A stretch of 64,000 nt of DNA from Lolium rigidum (GCF_022539505.1 NC_061510.1:280486715-280550714), one strand, 5' to 3'; numbered from the stretch's first letter, positions 44,063-56,222 are shown. The notes: generated by a model not told the origin, from the letters alone. Program-made: numbers and translations.

Positions 44063-45073
44063 AGGTGATGCTACGGCCAGGTGGTACGGTGGGCCTAACC
44101 GTACCACTGGCCATTAAAACCTCTGAAATAAGCTCTTCGCGAATTTTTGCCTTGGCTCGGTTTGATTCATTGTTGGAAGGTGTTTATGGCTTCCCATATT
44201 TGGCCCTCTTTTGCATTGGTTGCAAATCCTTCTCTTTATTCCATGAGTATCTAAAACGAATAGAATAGGTGCGCCCTAACATGGTCAAATACGAAAATCG
44301 TAACACTACTCATGCATTTAGGTGCTACAAAACGCGTTGCATTTTGCGCTCAACAGCGAGGAGCGTATGGCGGGGGATTCTGGTGCTAGTGGAGCTAAAG
44401 CTTTGACAACTCCCAGATCGCGTGTTGATGGCCTAACTCAAGGTCAGTGGGTGCCCGAGATACCAAGAAGGGTGCAAAGGTTTTTCTAGGCAAAAGACCA
44501 ATGTTTCGGTGCCGACGGTAGCGACACGTACGAGCATTGTAAGCCTCTTAGGGGTGTCGTTATGGGCACCTTCGCCGCAATAGGGCTCCAGGTGTAAACC
44601 CTTGACTTTCTCTATCTCGGCAACGATGTCGCGACGGACGTCATCATGGAGCTCAGGTTTTCTTCGATTTCGTTTCAGTGCCCTCGGTTGCAAGTTTGGT
44701 TTTCCTTGTTTTTTTTGTTTCGCTTTGGTCTGCTTTTGTAAGAGGGTCTTCATTCAACTATATTAGTTCGGTCGTTTGGCTTCATATAAAAAGCGGGATA
44801 CAATCATTTTTGCCGAAGGTAATACTCATATCCTAATCTCCAGGATATTTCAGTGCAGGGAATCCATCGCTTAATCCTCATGATATAGTGTGACTATGTT
44901 GGCTAAGTGCCCTATTTTGTTGTGGTGTTGGTTTCCCAGAGTTGGTTCAAGTCACAACTACAATATGGGAACGGAACTCAGAACTTGAACAGTCCGTACC
45001 CGGAACTAGAACACCGCGAACGTATCTCGCACAGGCCCTAGAAAAAAAGGTAGGCAACCGGCGAATACACTAC
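44063..45073. other. no gene recognised; possible LINE-like untranslated tail
   Basis: The stretch 44380-44760 has composition and phrases (gtgcccgagataccaag; tttgtaagagggtctt) like LINE 3' tails in grasses, but without ORF or poly(A). The last part is the 5' flank of the F-box gene. Confidence 0.3.
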
Positions 45074-46427
45074 ATGGGAACGCTATGTTCGTCATCAGAC
45101 GATGCCATCAGGGCGACCAAGAACCACGCGCAAGATACCAGGTTGGATGCCGTCGAGGGCGCCGATTGGTCGAGCCTGCCGGAGGACCTCCTGCTGATCA
45201 TCATGGCGGCGCTGGATATCCCTGGCCTTTTCCGATCCGGCGCCGTCTGCAACTCCTGGCACGACGCGTCGTCCACCTTCCGCCGCCTCCGCCGCCCCTC
45301 GCCGAAGCAGGGCCCGTGCCTGTTGTACGCCTCCGACGAGTACGGACCCAACCACGCCGCCATGTACTGCCCCTCCACCGACACCACGTTCCGCGTCCCC
45401 TTCCGGCACCACGGCAGGGGACTCTTCTTCTCCTCAAACGGCTGGGTGTTCGCTACCGACGAGGCCGCCGACCCGTACCTCCTCAACCCAGTCACCGGCG
45501 TCCAGGCCACGCTCCCGTCGGTCAAGACGCTTCCAGGCATAGACACCTGCAAGGTGAACTTCGTGAACGACGATGGTACCGTCTCTGCTTCCGCCTCTGA
45601 AGATTTCATCGAGTGGGCGCGGGATTGCGCGTATTGCCGGGTGGCCATCTCCACGGGCCACGATGCAGCAGCGACATGCACCGTCTTGTTAGTACACATG
45701 CCAGACCAGAAGCTCTCCTTTGCCAAGCCCGGCGACGAGCGGTGGACATTGCTCTCCGATGAGCTATACATGGACGATGTCCGTTACAACGACAAGGATA
45801 GCATGTTTTACGGTCTGCATTTTGATGGCTCTGTCTATGTCATAGATCTCAGCGAGCCTTCACCGGTCATGACAAGGATCATGTGCGGCGTCACAACATG
45901 GGGCAACCCTACCAAGTACCTCACCATAACCCCATCCGGCGAGCTCTGGCAAGTGTGGAGGATGTGGACCGAGGAAGGACTCAAGCATCTCTGGACCTAC
46001 CAAGACGTTCTGAGGTACGTATACGTCTGAAGAGTGCATTGAGTTCACCGGCAAAGATGATGACGAGCAGCCCGGTAAGCTGGAACTAGACATGGAAGAA
46101 GACACTGTCACCACGTGCAAGCTCCTAATTTTCAAGGTTGACATTGATAGGCAGAAGCTGGTGGAGTTGAGAAGCATCGGAGAGCACGCGTTGTTCCTTG
46201 GGTACAACACTGCCGTCTGCATTCCAACTATGGAGTTCCCCGCATTCGAATCGAACCGTGCCTACCTCAGTGATGACTGCTCCATGTACGGCCCAATAAT
46301 ACGAAGAGACCTAGGTATCTGGAACATCGAAAAGAGGAGCCTCCAAAACCTTCGTGAAGCGTGGCCAAACCTATCTTCCTGGCTGGATTTGGTGGCTCCA
46401 TTTTGGATCACGCCTTGTCTCTGGTAG
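45074..46427 (+). pseudogene. F-box/DUF295 (KIB-like) gene with one frameshift
   Basis: The ATG at 45074 is the first ATG of the frame. The N-terminal F-box (DWSSLPEDLLLIIMAALDIPGLFR) is at about residues 30-75. Next come the DUF295 beta-propeller-like parts (GLFFSSNGWVFATDE...YLLNPVTGVQ; FYGLHFDGSVYVIDL). The frame stops at 46030 after 318 residues. The next frame continues at once (EECIEFTGKDDDEQ ... GIWNIEKRSLQNL ... WITPCLW) to a stop at 46427, as in full-length family members. A splice from 46014 to 46070 would need a 57-bp intron and would remove coding-like sequence, so a small indel near 46010-46025 is more likely. It may be a pseudogene or an assembly error. Confidence 0.75.
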
Positions 46428-46449
46428 GAACTTATGATTTTTTTTTGGA

Positions 46450-46873
46450 GTGAGTTCCACTTTTTTACTCTGTAGTTGTGCATTTGTGACACATATGACC
46501 TCATTTAGCGGAATTTCTACCAAAATATCCCATTTAGGAGACTTTGAACACGGTTTAGACCAAATTTATCATTTTACTTGTTATTGGTAGATAGAATAGG
46601 TATGATACGTCAATGTGGAGCGATAAAATATGTAAATATAGAAGGGCACCATGGATGATTTATGCCCAAACTTGTTTAATCCATATGTTCCCTTCATCAC
46701 TAATGTTTTGATATTTTTGGACCCCGATCATCACCTAAAACCTTGCCCAATGGATACACACCAAAAAATAAGGGTACAAAGCCTTTAACATGGGTAATCT
46801 ACACAAATTTTCACTCGATGGGGTAATTAGTGTCACCAATACAAAACTACATAGGGTAAAAAGTGGAATTCAC
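46450..46873. mobile_element. MITE-like element (about 424 bp)
   Basis: Imperfect inverted ends of about 25 bp (gtgagttccacttttttac / gtaaaaagtggaattcac) just after the F-box stop. Both ends border T runs, so the target duplication cannot be read. The superfamily is not assigned. Confidence 0.6.
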
Positions 46874-49800
46874 TTTTTTTTTTTCAAAATGGGGAGTGCC
46901 CCAGCTGCATCAATTGATGTACACAACCTTTTATTGTAAAGTTTGAGTATTCAACATTCAAAAGTTTTAGAACTCATGGGTCTCAAAGCGTGTACATAAA
47001 ATCAACCAAACATAATAAAATAAAGATATAGCTCTTATGCATATTGTATTCTCTTAGAAAACTGCCAGCCACCCTGGTTGTAGATAGCCCGAGCAACCGT
47101 CTCCAATCGGTTGCATCCAGAATCCATATGAGCACGTTGTGGCTCCGGCAGAAGATGAGACCATTCGTGAATCCAGTGTGTAACCATATGAATAACCCGA
47201 AGAAAATGAGTATTCGTGCTTTTGTTAAAAACAATATCATTAAGACAATTCCATATAGCCCACATCAAAGCACAAATACCCGTTCGGTGTTCTTTACATT
47301 TTTTGTGAATCCCACTTAGCCAATTTCCAAACATATTTGTAACATTGGATGGTGGTGGAATGTTAAAAGTATATTGAATAGTTCTCCAAATAAGCCTAGC
47401 GAAGGAACAATCAAAGAATAGATTGTTGATAGATTCATCAGCATCACAAAATGTACATTTCATACAACCGTTTCAATTTCTTTTAGCGAGGTTGTCTTTA
47501 GTGAGAATCACTTTTTTATAAAAAAACCACATAAAAATCTTAATCTTTAGTGGTACCTTTATTTTCCAAATATATTTGCGCAAGAAAACAGTATGCCTAT
47601 TCATCATATCTGCATACATATGTTTGACAGAAAACAAACCAGGGGTAGTTAATTTCCAACCAAAAACATCTTGGTCTTCTGTCAAGTTAACCAGGATTAG
47701 GCGTTGGAGTAGATGCAACCAAGGTTCCCATTTATTATCGGATAAAGTTCTTCTGAGTTTGATATTCAGAGGATAAACCGTTAACACATCTGCCACCAAA
47801 ACGTTTGTTTGCTGGATGATGTTATATAAAAAGAAGGATATTGTTGAGCTAACGGTTGCTTGTCTAACCACGTGTCTTCCTAGAAATGAGTTTTCTGACC
47901 ATTGCCTACCTTAAAAGAACCACGGGAGAACTCCCATGAGCCCTTTCCAAAAAGGAGAGTCGGTGGGTTTTGCAGTCATTTGTGATAATGTTTTAGAATG
48001 GAGATACTTATTTCGCAGCAATTCCTGTCGTACCCTTCCTCGTTTATACTTATTTCGCAGCAATTCCTGTCGTACCCTTCCTCGTTTAAGAGCTTAAACA
48101 ACCATTTGTTGAGTAAGCATCTATTTTTGATTTCTAACACTTCCACACCGAGACCCCCTTGATCTTTAGGTCGGCAAATAATGTTCCATCTTGTTAGCCG
48201 ATATTTGCGCTTAAGTTCATCATTTTGCCAAAAAAATCTTGACCTATAGAAGTCCAATATTTTCCTTACCCCTTTAGGTATTTCTAGAAAAGATAGCATA
48301 AATATCAGTAAACTAGTAAGGACGGAATTAATAAGCACGAGTCTGAGAGTAACTTGTTTTGCCAGAAACCCAACTTTCCTTCAAAGCGTTTCTCAACTGG
48401 ATTTCATTCCTTGTTAGAAGTCTTCTGTAGTGGATTGGGATACCCAAGTATCGAAACGGAAGAGAACCAGCTTTGCAACCAAAAATTTGCTTATACTATT
48501 CCTCATGATCCTTAGCCTTTTCAAAACAATAAATTTCACTCTTGTGAAAATTGATCTTAAGGCCAGATAGTTGTTCAAAGATGCATAAGATCAATTTCAT
48601 GTTCATAGCCTTCTGTAGATCATGTTCCATGAAAATAATAGTATCATCCGCATATTGTAGGATGGAAACTCATCCCCCGACTAAATGTGGGACGCGGCCA
48701 CCCATCTGACGATCATCTTTTGCCCTCGCAATTAGGATTGCCAACATATCCTCGAAATAGGCTTTCGCCCCACTATATTAATATAGCAACAAACTGATAC
48801 AAGAAAGAGACCACCGCTGGGGCAAACAACACAACAAAGCCCAAAAGAAAACACAAGAAGAAGAAAAAAAGAAAGAAAGGATGACAAAGTCGGATCGACG
48901 AAAACGCTGATGATCCGCAACCGCTGCGCCCTCCGGAAGATTCCCACCACGAGCTTAGCCCTCCGAAGAGCCGCATACCAAGGCAGCACCTTCAAGAAGG
49001 GATGCGACGATGACGACACTACTGCCCGGACAAGCCTAGGGTTTCCCCCGGTATGCGGAAGGGAAGTGGGAAGGGGAAACCCTGACGCCCCTCAAGAAGG
49101 AATGGTGGCGCCCGCGAGCGTCACCGCGTCGGTGTCGGCCGCCGACAAGGAATTCTCCCGTCCCCCAAAGTCCCACAGTCCCGGACACTCCGTCATGCTC
49201 CGCCAACCTTGCCGCCCACCAACTCGCGCCACCACGGTCACGCAGCCACCATCGCCGTCTCACCGTGACCCACTGACGAAGACCGACGAAACCGATCGGA
49301 AACACCCCGAGCCGAGGAGAGCCTGGGCAGCAGCCACGCGGGAGGACGCGACCTCCACCGCCAGCTGCTGTGACAGACCGGACGCAGCTACAGGAGCAAA
49401 CCAGGCTCCTCTGGCCCAGCCGAGCCCGTCGGGCTCGTGAAGCTCCCGTGGCCGCGCTGCAGTCCACACGCCGCCGTCCTAGCCACCCTCAGCAAGAAAC
49501 GCTCCACCAGCCGCCGGGAGCAGGCCTCGGGGTGCCAGACCAGGCCCGCCCAAGCCCAGATGGGGCCTAGATAGGCCCAGATCTGGGTCAGGGCTGCGCC
49601 GCCCGCGCCGCCGCTGACCACCCTGCCGCCCCGCCGCCAAGGGGCCGCGCCGTCGCCACCATGTCACCCAACGCCGCCGCCACCCGGGAGGAGCTTCGCC
49701 GCCGCCGGAACCCTGCCCACCGGAGCGCACCGCTGCCAGCACCGGGCGACCCCGCGTCGCCCGCCTCGCGCGCGGGTAGGAGCATGTCCGCCGCCGCCGG

Positions 49801-50100
49801 CACCGCACGGGACTTTATCCGGCGGCTTGCGCCGACGGCGGCGAAGGGGAGGAGAGGGAGGAGCGGAACCTGGTGGCGCGAGGGTTAGGTCGTTCGCCCG
49901 ACTCCGCCCGCGGGGGACGGAGCGGAGCGAAGTGTTGTTTTTCGGATTGCCAACATATCGGCTACAATATTAAAAAGGATAGGGGACAAAGAATCACCTT
50001 GCCTCAAACCCTTCCTAGTTTGGAAGTAATGACCAATATCGTCGTTGAACTTTACTCCAACTGACCCCCCTTATATGTTTGAATATTTCAATTGTGTAGA
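46874..50100 (-). mobile_element. L1-type LINE, 5' truncated and decayed
   Basis: On the minus strand: end of the reverse transcriptase with GLRQGDSLSPILFNIVADM (near 50020-49960) and, after the inserted retroposon, YADD at 48654-48643. The thumb follows (48338-47976), then the zf-RVT domain (WLHLLQR ... CTFCDADESINNLFFDC, 47871-47035) and a poly(A) tail read as the T run at 46874-46884. Stops and frame changes are frequent. The endonuclease and ORF1 are absent. A short direct repeat (about 48003-48082) duplicates part of the thumb coding. Confidence 0.85.
48751..49943. mobile_element. 1.19-kb retroposon-like insertion inside the LINE
   Basis: Flanked by perfect 16-bp direct repeats ggattgccaacatatc (48735-48750 and 49944-49959), which restore the reverse transcriptase frame when one copy is removed. 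Long target duplications are typical of target-primed retroposition. The insert is AT-rich at its left end (ctcgaaataggctttcgcccc) and GC-rich elsewhere, so a minus-strand orientation with its 3' end at 48751 is likely. No recognised protein and no clear poly(A). Confidence 0.75.
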
Positions 50101-50883
50101 AATAAAGAGAAATAGCCAAATTACGTTACTTTTCGAGAACTACAACAGGTGCGCATCTTGTATCCAAACTAGGTCCCCTTTACTCCCTTTCTCCCAGATT
50201 ATATGAACATAGAACAAGGGTTCATCTCCCATGATGCAGGTTGGGGCACTACACTATTAGATGGAGGACAGTCTTCAATTGGCTCAGCTTGAGGCTCGGC
50301 GTCGACCCATCTCGCTAAATGGAACAGCACCTCTGTGCGTGAGCAATGGCTTTCCCAGTAGCATGGTTTGGTAGCTTGTAACACTACATGCCCTGATGTA
50401 GTATTGGTGCTGTGTAACTGATAAGGAGTGAGTGCATGCACCAAATATTTCCTAATGCTGTAATAATGCTACCCAAACACGTTGTCTGTAAAATCATATC
50501 CATACTATACTATATGTGCTCTCATCATTGCAGAAAAAAATGGATTTCAAATATGATCAGAATCTTGCTAAAATGCAAGAAGAAAACCTTTGCAAGACTG
50601 TATAACGAATGCTTATATGTTCTGAACTATATACTACTATATCAGTTTTTATCAAGAACTGGGTCAACTGAAGCCGGTGAAGCCGGTGAAGCTACATCAG
50701 TTTGATCAAAGTTTAGGTCCACCTGAAGCTAACTGTGATCGCCGTGGCGCGCCAAGGTCCGAACTATCGTTTCAAGGAGACGAGAACCAATTCATTTTTA
50801 CAATCCCATATTCAAATGACAGGAAGTGGCATATTTGAACAGAGAATGGACGGCGTGTTCAGGGTGGTAAGGCAGCATTCTTT
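50101..50883. other. intergenic or 3' UTR of the CXC gene
   Basis: AT-rich, no supported ORF. May contain the 3' end of the minus-strand CXC transcript. Confidence 0.35.
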
Positions 50884-51007
50884 GAACTGAAGACTGACAT
50901 CATCACTGCACTGAAGGTGACATCCTCTGAACTGAAGACTATGATCATCACTGCACAAAAGGTGACTGAACTGACGACTGTCATCATTTCTGCACAAGAG
51001 GAGCAGA
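50884..51007 (+). repeat. three imperfect tandem units of about 40-45 bp
   Basis: Units start gaactga(a/c)gact at 50884, 50929 and 50968 and share 'catcatcactgcac'. The last unit contains the final splice acceptor and stop codon of the CXC gene. Confidence 0.75.
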
Positions 51008-51801
51008 CCACCAGTGTTACTTACTCCCAAACAGGTCATGGCTTAAAACACATACTGGATCCACAGCATCTTCTCCTGAGGAATGTAATTAAGAACTAAC
51101 CTTGTTTCGTGGTCGTTTTATCCTGCCGGGGCCCCTGTTCTCCCGAGATTCTTTGGATTGCTCTTCCTTCTGCGCCGGCTCCTTAGCCTGTTCTGGTAGT
51201 TCGTTCATGACAGAGCCCGTGTCTGGGTCCTTAGCCTCTTCTGATACAAAAGATCAACACAGATCAAACGAGTGTGTGTGATCATACAAGGAAAACAGAA
51301 AGAGGAGAATGTGGTCAGTGCACTCACTCCCTTTCGCCGCAGGTCTATTCTCACATCCTCGGCAGGTGCACTTGGAGGTACACCTGTAATTGTTCTTAAG
51401 AACAAGAACCAGCTAGCCTCGGTCAGGAGGATAAGAGAAGAAGCATGTCTAGCTTTAAACACGCAACAAGAATAATGTACTAGTACATAAGAAAGACCAT
51501 GAATGCAGAAGACACACCTTCATGCAAGGACAGACCTTCATCCTGCATCTCGATATCTTGCATCCGCACCCTTTGTGACTCGGAGGTGGAATAACTGAGG
51601 TCTGAAATCCCTGCAACACACAAACAGTTGGGAGCAAGTAAGGGAGTTAGAACAGCTAGCATGATAAGTGTTCATGAGTGTGGTTTGCTTCAAGGAAGAA
51701 GAAGAAGCAGCATATGTTACTTTTTTGAGCTTAAACTTCAAGGAAGAAGCAGCAGCCTTCAGGTCCTTCGTTTGCCTGCTGGTACCTTGGGCACTCGCCA
51801 T
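50984..51801 (-). CDS. small CXC-domain (tesmin/TSO1-like) protein, 125 aa
   Basis: Exons on the minus strand: 51801-51721, 51610-51516, 51383-51328, 51240-51101 and a last exon from 50989 with the stop at 50986-50984; all borders are GT-AG and the phases fit. Joining exons 2 and 3 creates nine cysteines with spacing C-x-C-x4-C-x4-C-x-C-x3-C-x3-C-x-C-x2-C followed by Asn, close to the CXC domain that binds DNA through zinc clusters in TSO1/tesmin proteins. TSO1-type proteins normally have two such domains and are much longer. The C-terminal part is acidic, then basic (PGRIKRPRNK, a possible nuclear signal). The exon 2 donor had to be chosen 2 bp downstream of the nearest GT to keep frame. Nuclear DNA binding is inferred. 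Confidence 0.55.
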
Positions 51802-53540
51802 GCTGCTGGAATCAGCCTGCTCCGGTAAATGTTAATGACTGGGGATGGCTGCAATACAAGATTACAAGTGATGATGAGGGATCGGCTGCAATGCACAAGA
51901 TGCAGATGAGACAGGTTCAATCAAATGTATCAAGTTTGCAGACATCATACTTAGAATTTACATCCATCCATCCATCCATCCATCCACAGTTGCAAATAGC
52001 ATCAAAGGAACAGAAAACAACAAGTACTGGATCGGGGAGAGGGCATTTGACAAGCACATCAGCAGTAGGAATAGGATTTTGCTCGATCGGAAGACCAAAC
52101 TAGTAGTCTACTACAGCAGCAACAGATTAAAAACTAGGTGAACATGGATGCATCATCGGCTAAACATGAACGCACAAGCAACGCATGCAGTAGCCTACTG
52201 CAACTTGACGGGTATACTCAGCCATTGGGGAGAGGGCGGTCCAGGCATTTGACAAGCACAGCAGTAGGATACGGATTTTACTCGGAAGACAAAACTAACA
52301 GATTAAATAGGTGAACATGAATGCAGCAACGCATGCTAAGCAAGGATGAACTAGAAAATTTGCAGGCACACAACCTAGGTAGGAGATCGACTCACGAACA
52401 AAGGGAGTCCCACAGGAACAAATCCATCCATGGCTGCACTAGTAGAAATTTCTCAGCCTACGAAGCGATTGATGTGCAATACACACCTCATCACACGGCT
52501 CGTTCGGCTCTCTCGTTCGTAGATCAAAGCGATTGATGCATTTGTAAATAGCATCAAAGGAACGGAAAACAACTAGTACTGGAAGTCTGGAATACTGGAT
52601 TGGGGGCAGGGCATTTGACAAGAACAGCAGCAGTTGGAATAGGATTTTGCTTGATCGGAAGACCAAACTAGTAGTCTACTACAGCAGCAACAGATTAAAA
52701 ACTAGGTGAAGATGAAATGCATCATATGCTAACCACGAACGCACCAACAATGCCTGCAGTAGCCTACGGCAACTTGACGGTATACTCATTACTCAACGAT
52801 TGGGGAGAGGGCGGCCCAGGCATTTGAAAGCACAGCAGTAGGATACGGATTTTGCTCGGAAGACAAAACTAACAGATTAAATAGGTGAACATGAATGCAG
52901 CAACGCATGCTCAAGGATGAACTAGAAAATTTGCAGGCACACAACCTAGGTAGGAGATCGACTGACGAATAAAGGGAGTCCCACACGAACAAATCCATCC
53001 ATGCCTGAACTAGTAGAATTTTTTCAGCCTACGAAGCGATGGATGAGCAATTCATGCTCCTTCGTAGATCGATCAGGTAACCGGACCATAAACTCGGGGG
53101 AAACCGACCCAAACTCGCGAACATCGATCCGTCGCAGCCCGCAGATGGTTCTCGCTGGCGTACGCGCGTGGAGGAGGCTGAGAAGCGGACGGAAGGGGAT
53201 GCGTGCTTACTTACTCGAACTTACGGAGGAGACGTAGTAGAAGGTGGAGGCGGCGTCGTAGACCTCGTCGGAGTTCGCCGGAGCGGAGGTAGGAGAAGGG
53301 CGTCCGCGTCAGCCTGCGCGCGTCCGAGGAAACGGGGGAAATGTTAGCCGCGCGCCTTGCCGCGAAACCCTAGAGGAGGGCGGGAGAAGCGGGGGCGAAG
53401 AGCAGGAGAGGGGCGACGGGGACTAACCGAGGAAGGATCAGCCGCCGACGTCGCTCGCCGGTGGCGGCAGCAGCGGCAGTGATGGTGGCCAGTCAGCCGC
53501 GAGTCCTCCGTCTTCTCTTCCCGTCAGCCACGCGAAGCGC
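51802..53540 (-). other. 5' leader exons and first introns of the CXC gene
   Basis: Splice-like borders on the minus strand suggest untranslated exons at about 53540-53427 and 53298-53221, each followed by a good donor (gttagt, gtaagt). The second also has an open frame without ATG. The long intron down to 51820 holds a 560-bp tandem duplication. Confidence 0.4.
51990..53045 (+). repeat. tandem duplication of about 555-568 bp
   Basis: Unit 1 from 51990 and unit 2 from 52542 share long stretches (aatagcatcaaaggaac; aagaccaaactagtagtc; aatttgcaggcacacaacc) with scattered changes and small indels. Confidence 0.85.
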
Positions 53541-53794
53541 ACGGAGCGTGGTCGGGTCTATATGAAGGCAGCGACCCGAGCGTAGAAGAGCCCGTGGTCC
53601 AGCAAAGGCCGAGCGAGCTGGGGAAAGCGAGATGGCCCACGCAAGGCCCAACCAGTCGTCCAAAGCCTCGCTACCGTTGGTTCGCCTCAAAAAAATAATG
53701 ATACCGTTGATGGGGAGCTCCTCCACACCGACCTGGTCGGCGCTCGGAGGATGCCGCACACCCTCGCGCTCCCCGGGTAGCTAGCTGGGCCCAA

Positions 53795-54345
53795 CATCAG
53801 GTATTCGTTTTTTCTTTTTTGTTTCTTTTTGTTTTCTGTTGTTTGTTTTCTTTTTTAAAAGATTTTTTTTAAAATCTGAACATTTGTCAAAATTAAAAAA
53901 TTCAAATTAAAAATAAATAACTTTTTAAAAATCTGAACATTTTTCAGATTTGAACTTTTTTAAATTTGAACAAAAATGTAGTTTACTCTATGAACAATTT
54001 CCGAATTCGAACAAAATTTATATTTGAACAATTTTCGAATCAGAACGATTTTCATATTAGAACAATTTTCGAATTTGAATAAATTACAAATTTGAACGGT
54101 TTTCAAATTTGAACGGTTTTTGAATTTGAACGATTTTCAGATTTGAACGGTTTTCAATTTTGAACATTTTTGAATTTAAACATTTTTCAATTTGAACAAT
54201 TTTTAAAAATTGAAATTTTCGAATCTGAAAAATATAAACAAAACCGAAAATAGAAAAAAGAAAAAGAAAACAGAAAAGAAACAGAAAAGAAAAAAGAAAA
54301 AGGAAAAACGAACTGCTACATGCTAAATAGACACTAATGGGCCTG
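53795..54345. repeat. AT-rich element with degenerate 'gaattTgaac' repeats
   Basis: Dozens of short degenerate units (gaacaattttcgaatttgaa) in 53860-54230, bordered by gggcccaacat on the left and atgggcctggccc on the right. It looks like a known grass repeat type, but I cannot name it. Confidence 0.45.
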
Positions 54346-55137
54346 GCCCATACCCGACCAGGGGGTGTGCGGTGGCCCGTAGCCACCGACCTGGTCGGTG
54401 TATAGGTTTTCCCCCGTTGATGTGCCAAAGCCTCGCTGCATGCCCTCCGAAGCATGCGTGCGGGTGCGTTGGCCAGGCCCATTAGTGTTGACGCTTGCTG
54501 GAAAAGAGGAAGAAGATGGCTGCCACCAGGAGAAAATGGGGACGCGGCGGTGACCAACCTCACCGATGCCAAGGATGACGCGGCCAGCCGCGCGGCCCGA
54601 CGGAGGTGAGTCCAAGACCTCAACGGAGACGGGGTGACATCGCGCAGGCGCGGCGTCGCCGTCGAAGGTCGTAATAAAACTTAGGTTTAGGGTGCGGGCG
54701 GGGTGTGGGGTGCGGGGAGCTCGGCCACGGCCCACGAGGCCCCGCCGCGTGCGGCGTGTCGTGTCGGCAGCACAAAAGGTGGTGTATAGGCGCCCCCGGT
54801 GCTCCGCGCACACACATGACATTTGGGTAGGTCGCACGACATTTGGCCTACTCCTAGAAGATCAAAAAATGAGGCCAGTTCTGAAAACATTCTTGGGTCT
54901 GGCACGGGAGCTAGAGTATGGCCCGTTCGCACTACTGGGTTGCATGAGTGGGGAAGGAGAGGGTGACGCCGCGTTCATTCAGGGACACACGCCATAAATC
55001 CCCTAACCGCCCCCACTCCTTCCTATCAGTGTCACTCTCTCCACTCTCACCCCCATCCGTCACATTGAACGTCGGTAGTTGCACTACCGCTGGCGAATCC
55101 ACCGCATCACCGCGACGAGGAAGAGCGGGACCGGGCG
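54346..55137. other. GC-rich DNA, no gene recognised
   Basis: GC-driven ORFs on both strands only. A short inverted 'ccgacctggtcgg' motif occurs at about 54387 and resembles one near 53730 on the other side of the AT-rich element. Confidence 0.4.
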
Positions 55138-56016
55138 TGGAGAGGTAGGCGACAGTGACCGTGGGCGTGGAGAGTTTCTTATTTCTTCTTCTTAGAGCTG
55201 GTTGTATCTTCCACATTGGACACATTTGACCTCCTTGTGGCCTTCTCCTTTGTAGAAGCAGATCTAGACTGCCTAGTAGCTAACTGGCTGTTGGCAAGCT
55301 CCTCCATCTGATGTGTGATTGATCTAGTCTGCACACTAGGAGAGAATTCTACCTCTCGATCTATCACAGTAAGACTGATTTTTTTGCATAGATTCTAAAC
55401 CACTGATTTTTTTGATATGAGGGGCAGCATATGCACAAGTAAGACAATTTCCGTCAAAACAAGTCTTGGATTATCATCCCTTGATCACATTTTAAGCATG
55501 TTGTGCTCCTCCTAACTTCAGTACCACCAAAGGGGTACACTTGCCCCCCCCCCCCCCACTCTTGACATGGATAGCAGAGGTAGAATGTGGTGGACTAATA
55601 GGTGAACACTTCCTTGGTGCTTGAGGAGGGAAAAACTTGGGTGATATGAGAGCAAGCTAACTGGAGGCTGCAGACAGGAGGAGCAATAGTTGGGCTAGTG
55701 GTCACATGTGGTGAATCTTCCAATTCACTAAGTATCTGTCAGACCTTGGATTGCAGCAATTTTTGGCCCAATAAAAATCCTGGGGAGAACCAGCTTGGCT
55801 GTGAACAAATCAACCCATTGGGACGGTATTGTGACCAAATTCACTGGTGAGTCTGCTGGCTTGAAAAAAGAGGCCCATGCAGATGTACCTTCTCTGGAAA
55901 AAGTGAAAGACTCCTTCTCCGGCAACTATGAAGTAAGAAAATTAGAGTAATCTTCAGAATGAAAAAATTGATCTTCAATTAGGAACATGCCAATATGCAA
56001 GTTCTGTTGTATGCTG
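55138..56016 (-). pseudogene. C-terminal part of a TE gag/ORF1-like gene, copy 1
   Basis: On the minus strand: PADSPVNLVTIPSQWVDLF...RIFIGPKIAAIQ (55925-55728), then a degenerate stretch, then a Lys-rich end (MEELANSQLATRQSRSAS...SSKKKK, stop at 55179). The 720 bp from 55138 to about 55855 are repeated at 61806-62580. Contains a C13 run near 55546. Confidence 0.5.
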
Positions 56017-56222
56017 ATACGTCCCCGACGTATCCATAATTTCTGTCGTTCCATGCTTGTTTTATGACAATACTTACATGTTTTGCTTGCACTTTATGAT
56101 GATTTCATGCATTTTCCGGAACTAACCTATTAACAAGATGCCACAAAGGCTGCCTCCGTTTTCTGCTGTTTTGGTTCCGTAAAGGCTCGTTCGGGCAATA
56201 TTCTCGAATTGGACGAAATCAA
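56017..56222 (+). repeat. plus-strand LTR start fragment (206 bp)
   Basis: Begins TGATACGTCCCCGACG and follows the LTR start pattern of the Athila-like elements, but it is a diverged variant. It joins directly to a minus-strand LTR piece of element D, forming an inverted repeat with about 56480-56684. Confidence 0.75.

Noticed and set aside
45070..45771. 233-aa minus-strand ORF
   Set aside because: Antisense shadow of the F-box gene.
46014..46070. 57-bp intron that would repair the F-box frame
   Set aside because: Shorter than normal plant introns and would remove coding-like sequence; kept only as an alternative.
49036..49808. Minus-strand Arg/Gly-rich ORFs in the retroposon
   Set aside because: No family and GC-driven; not called as genes.
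55543..55558. Run of 13 C
   Set aside because: Also present in shorter form in the duplicate copy near 62250; homopolymer expansion or sequencing error.
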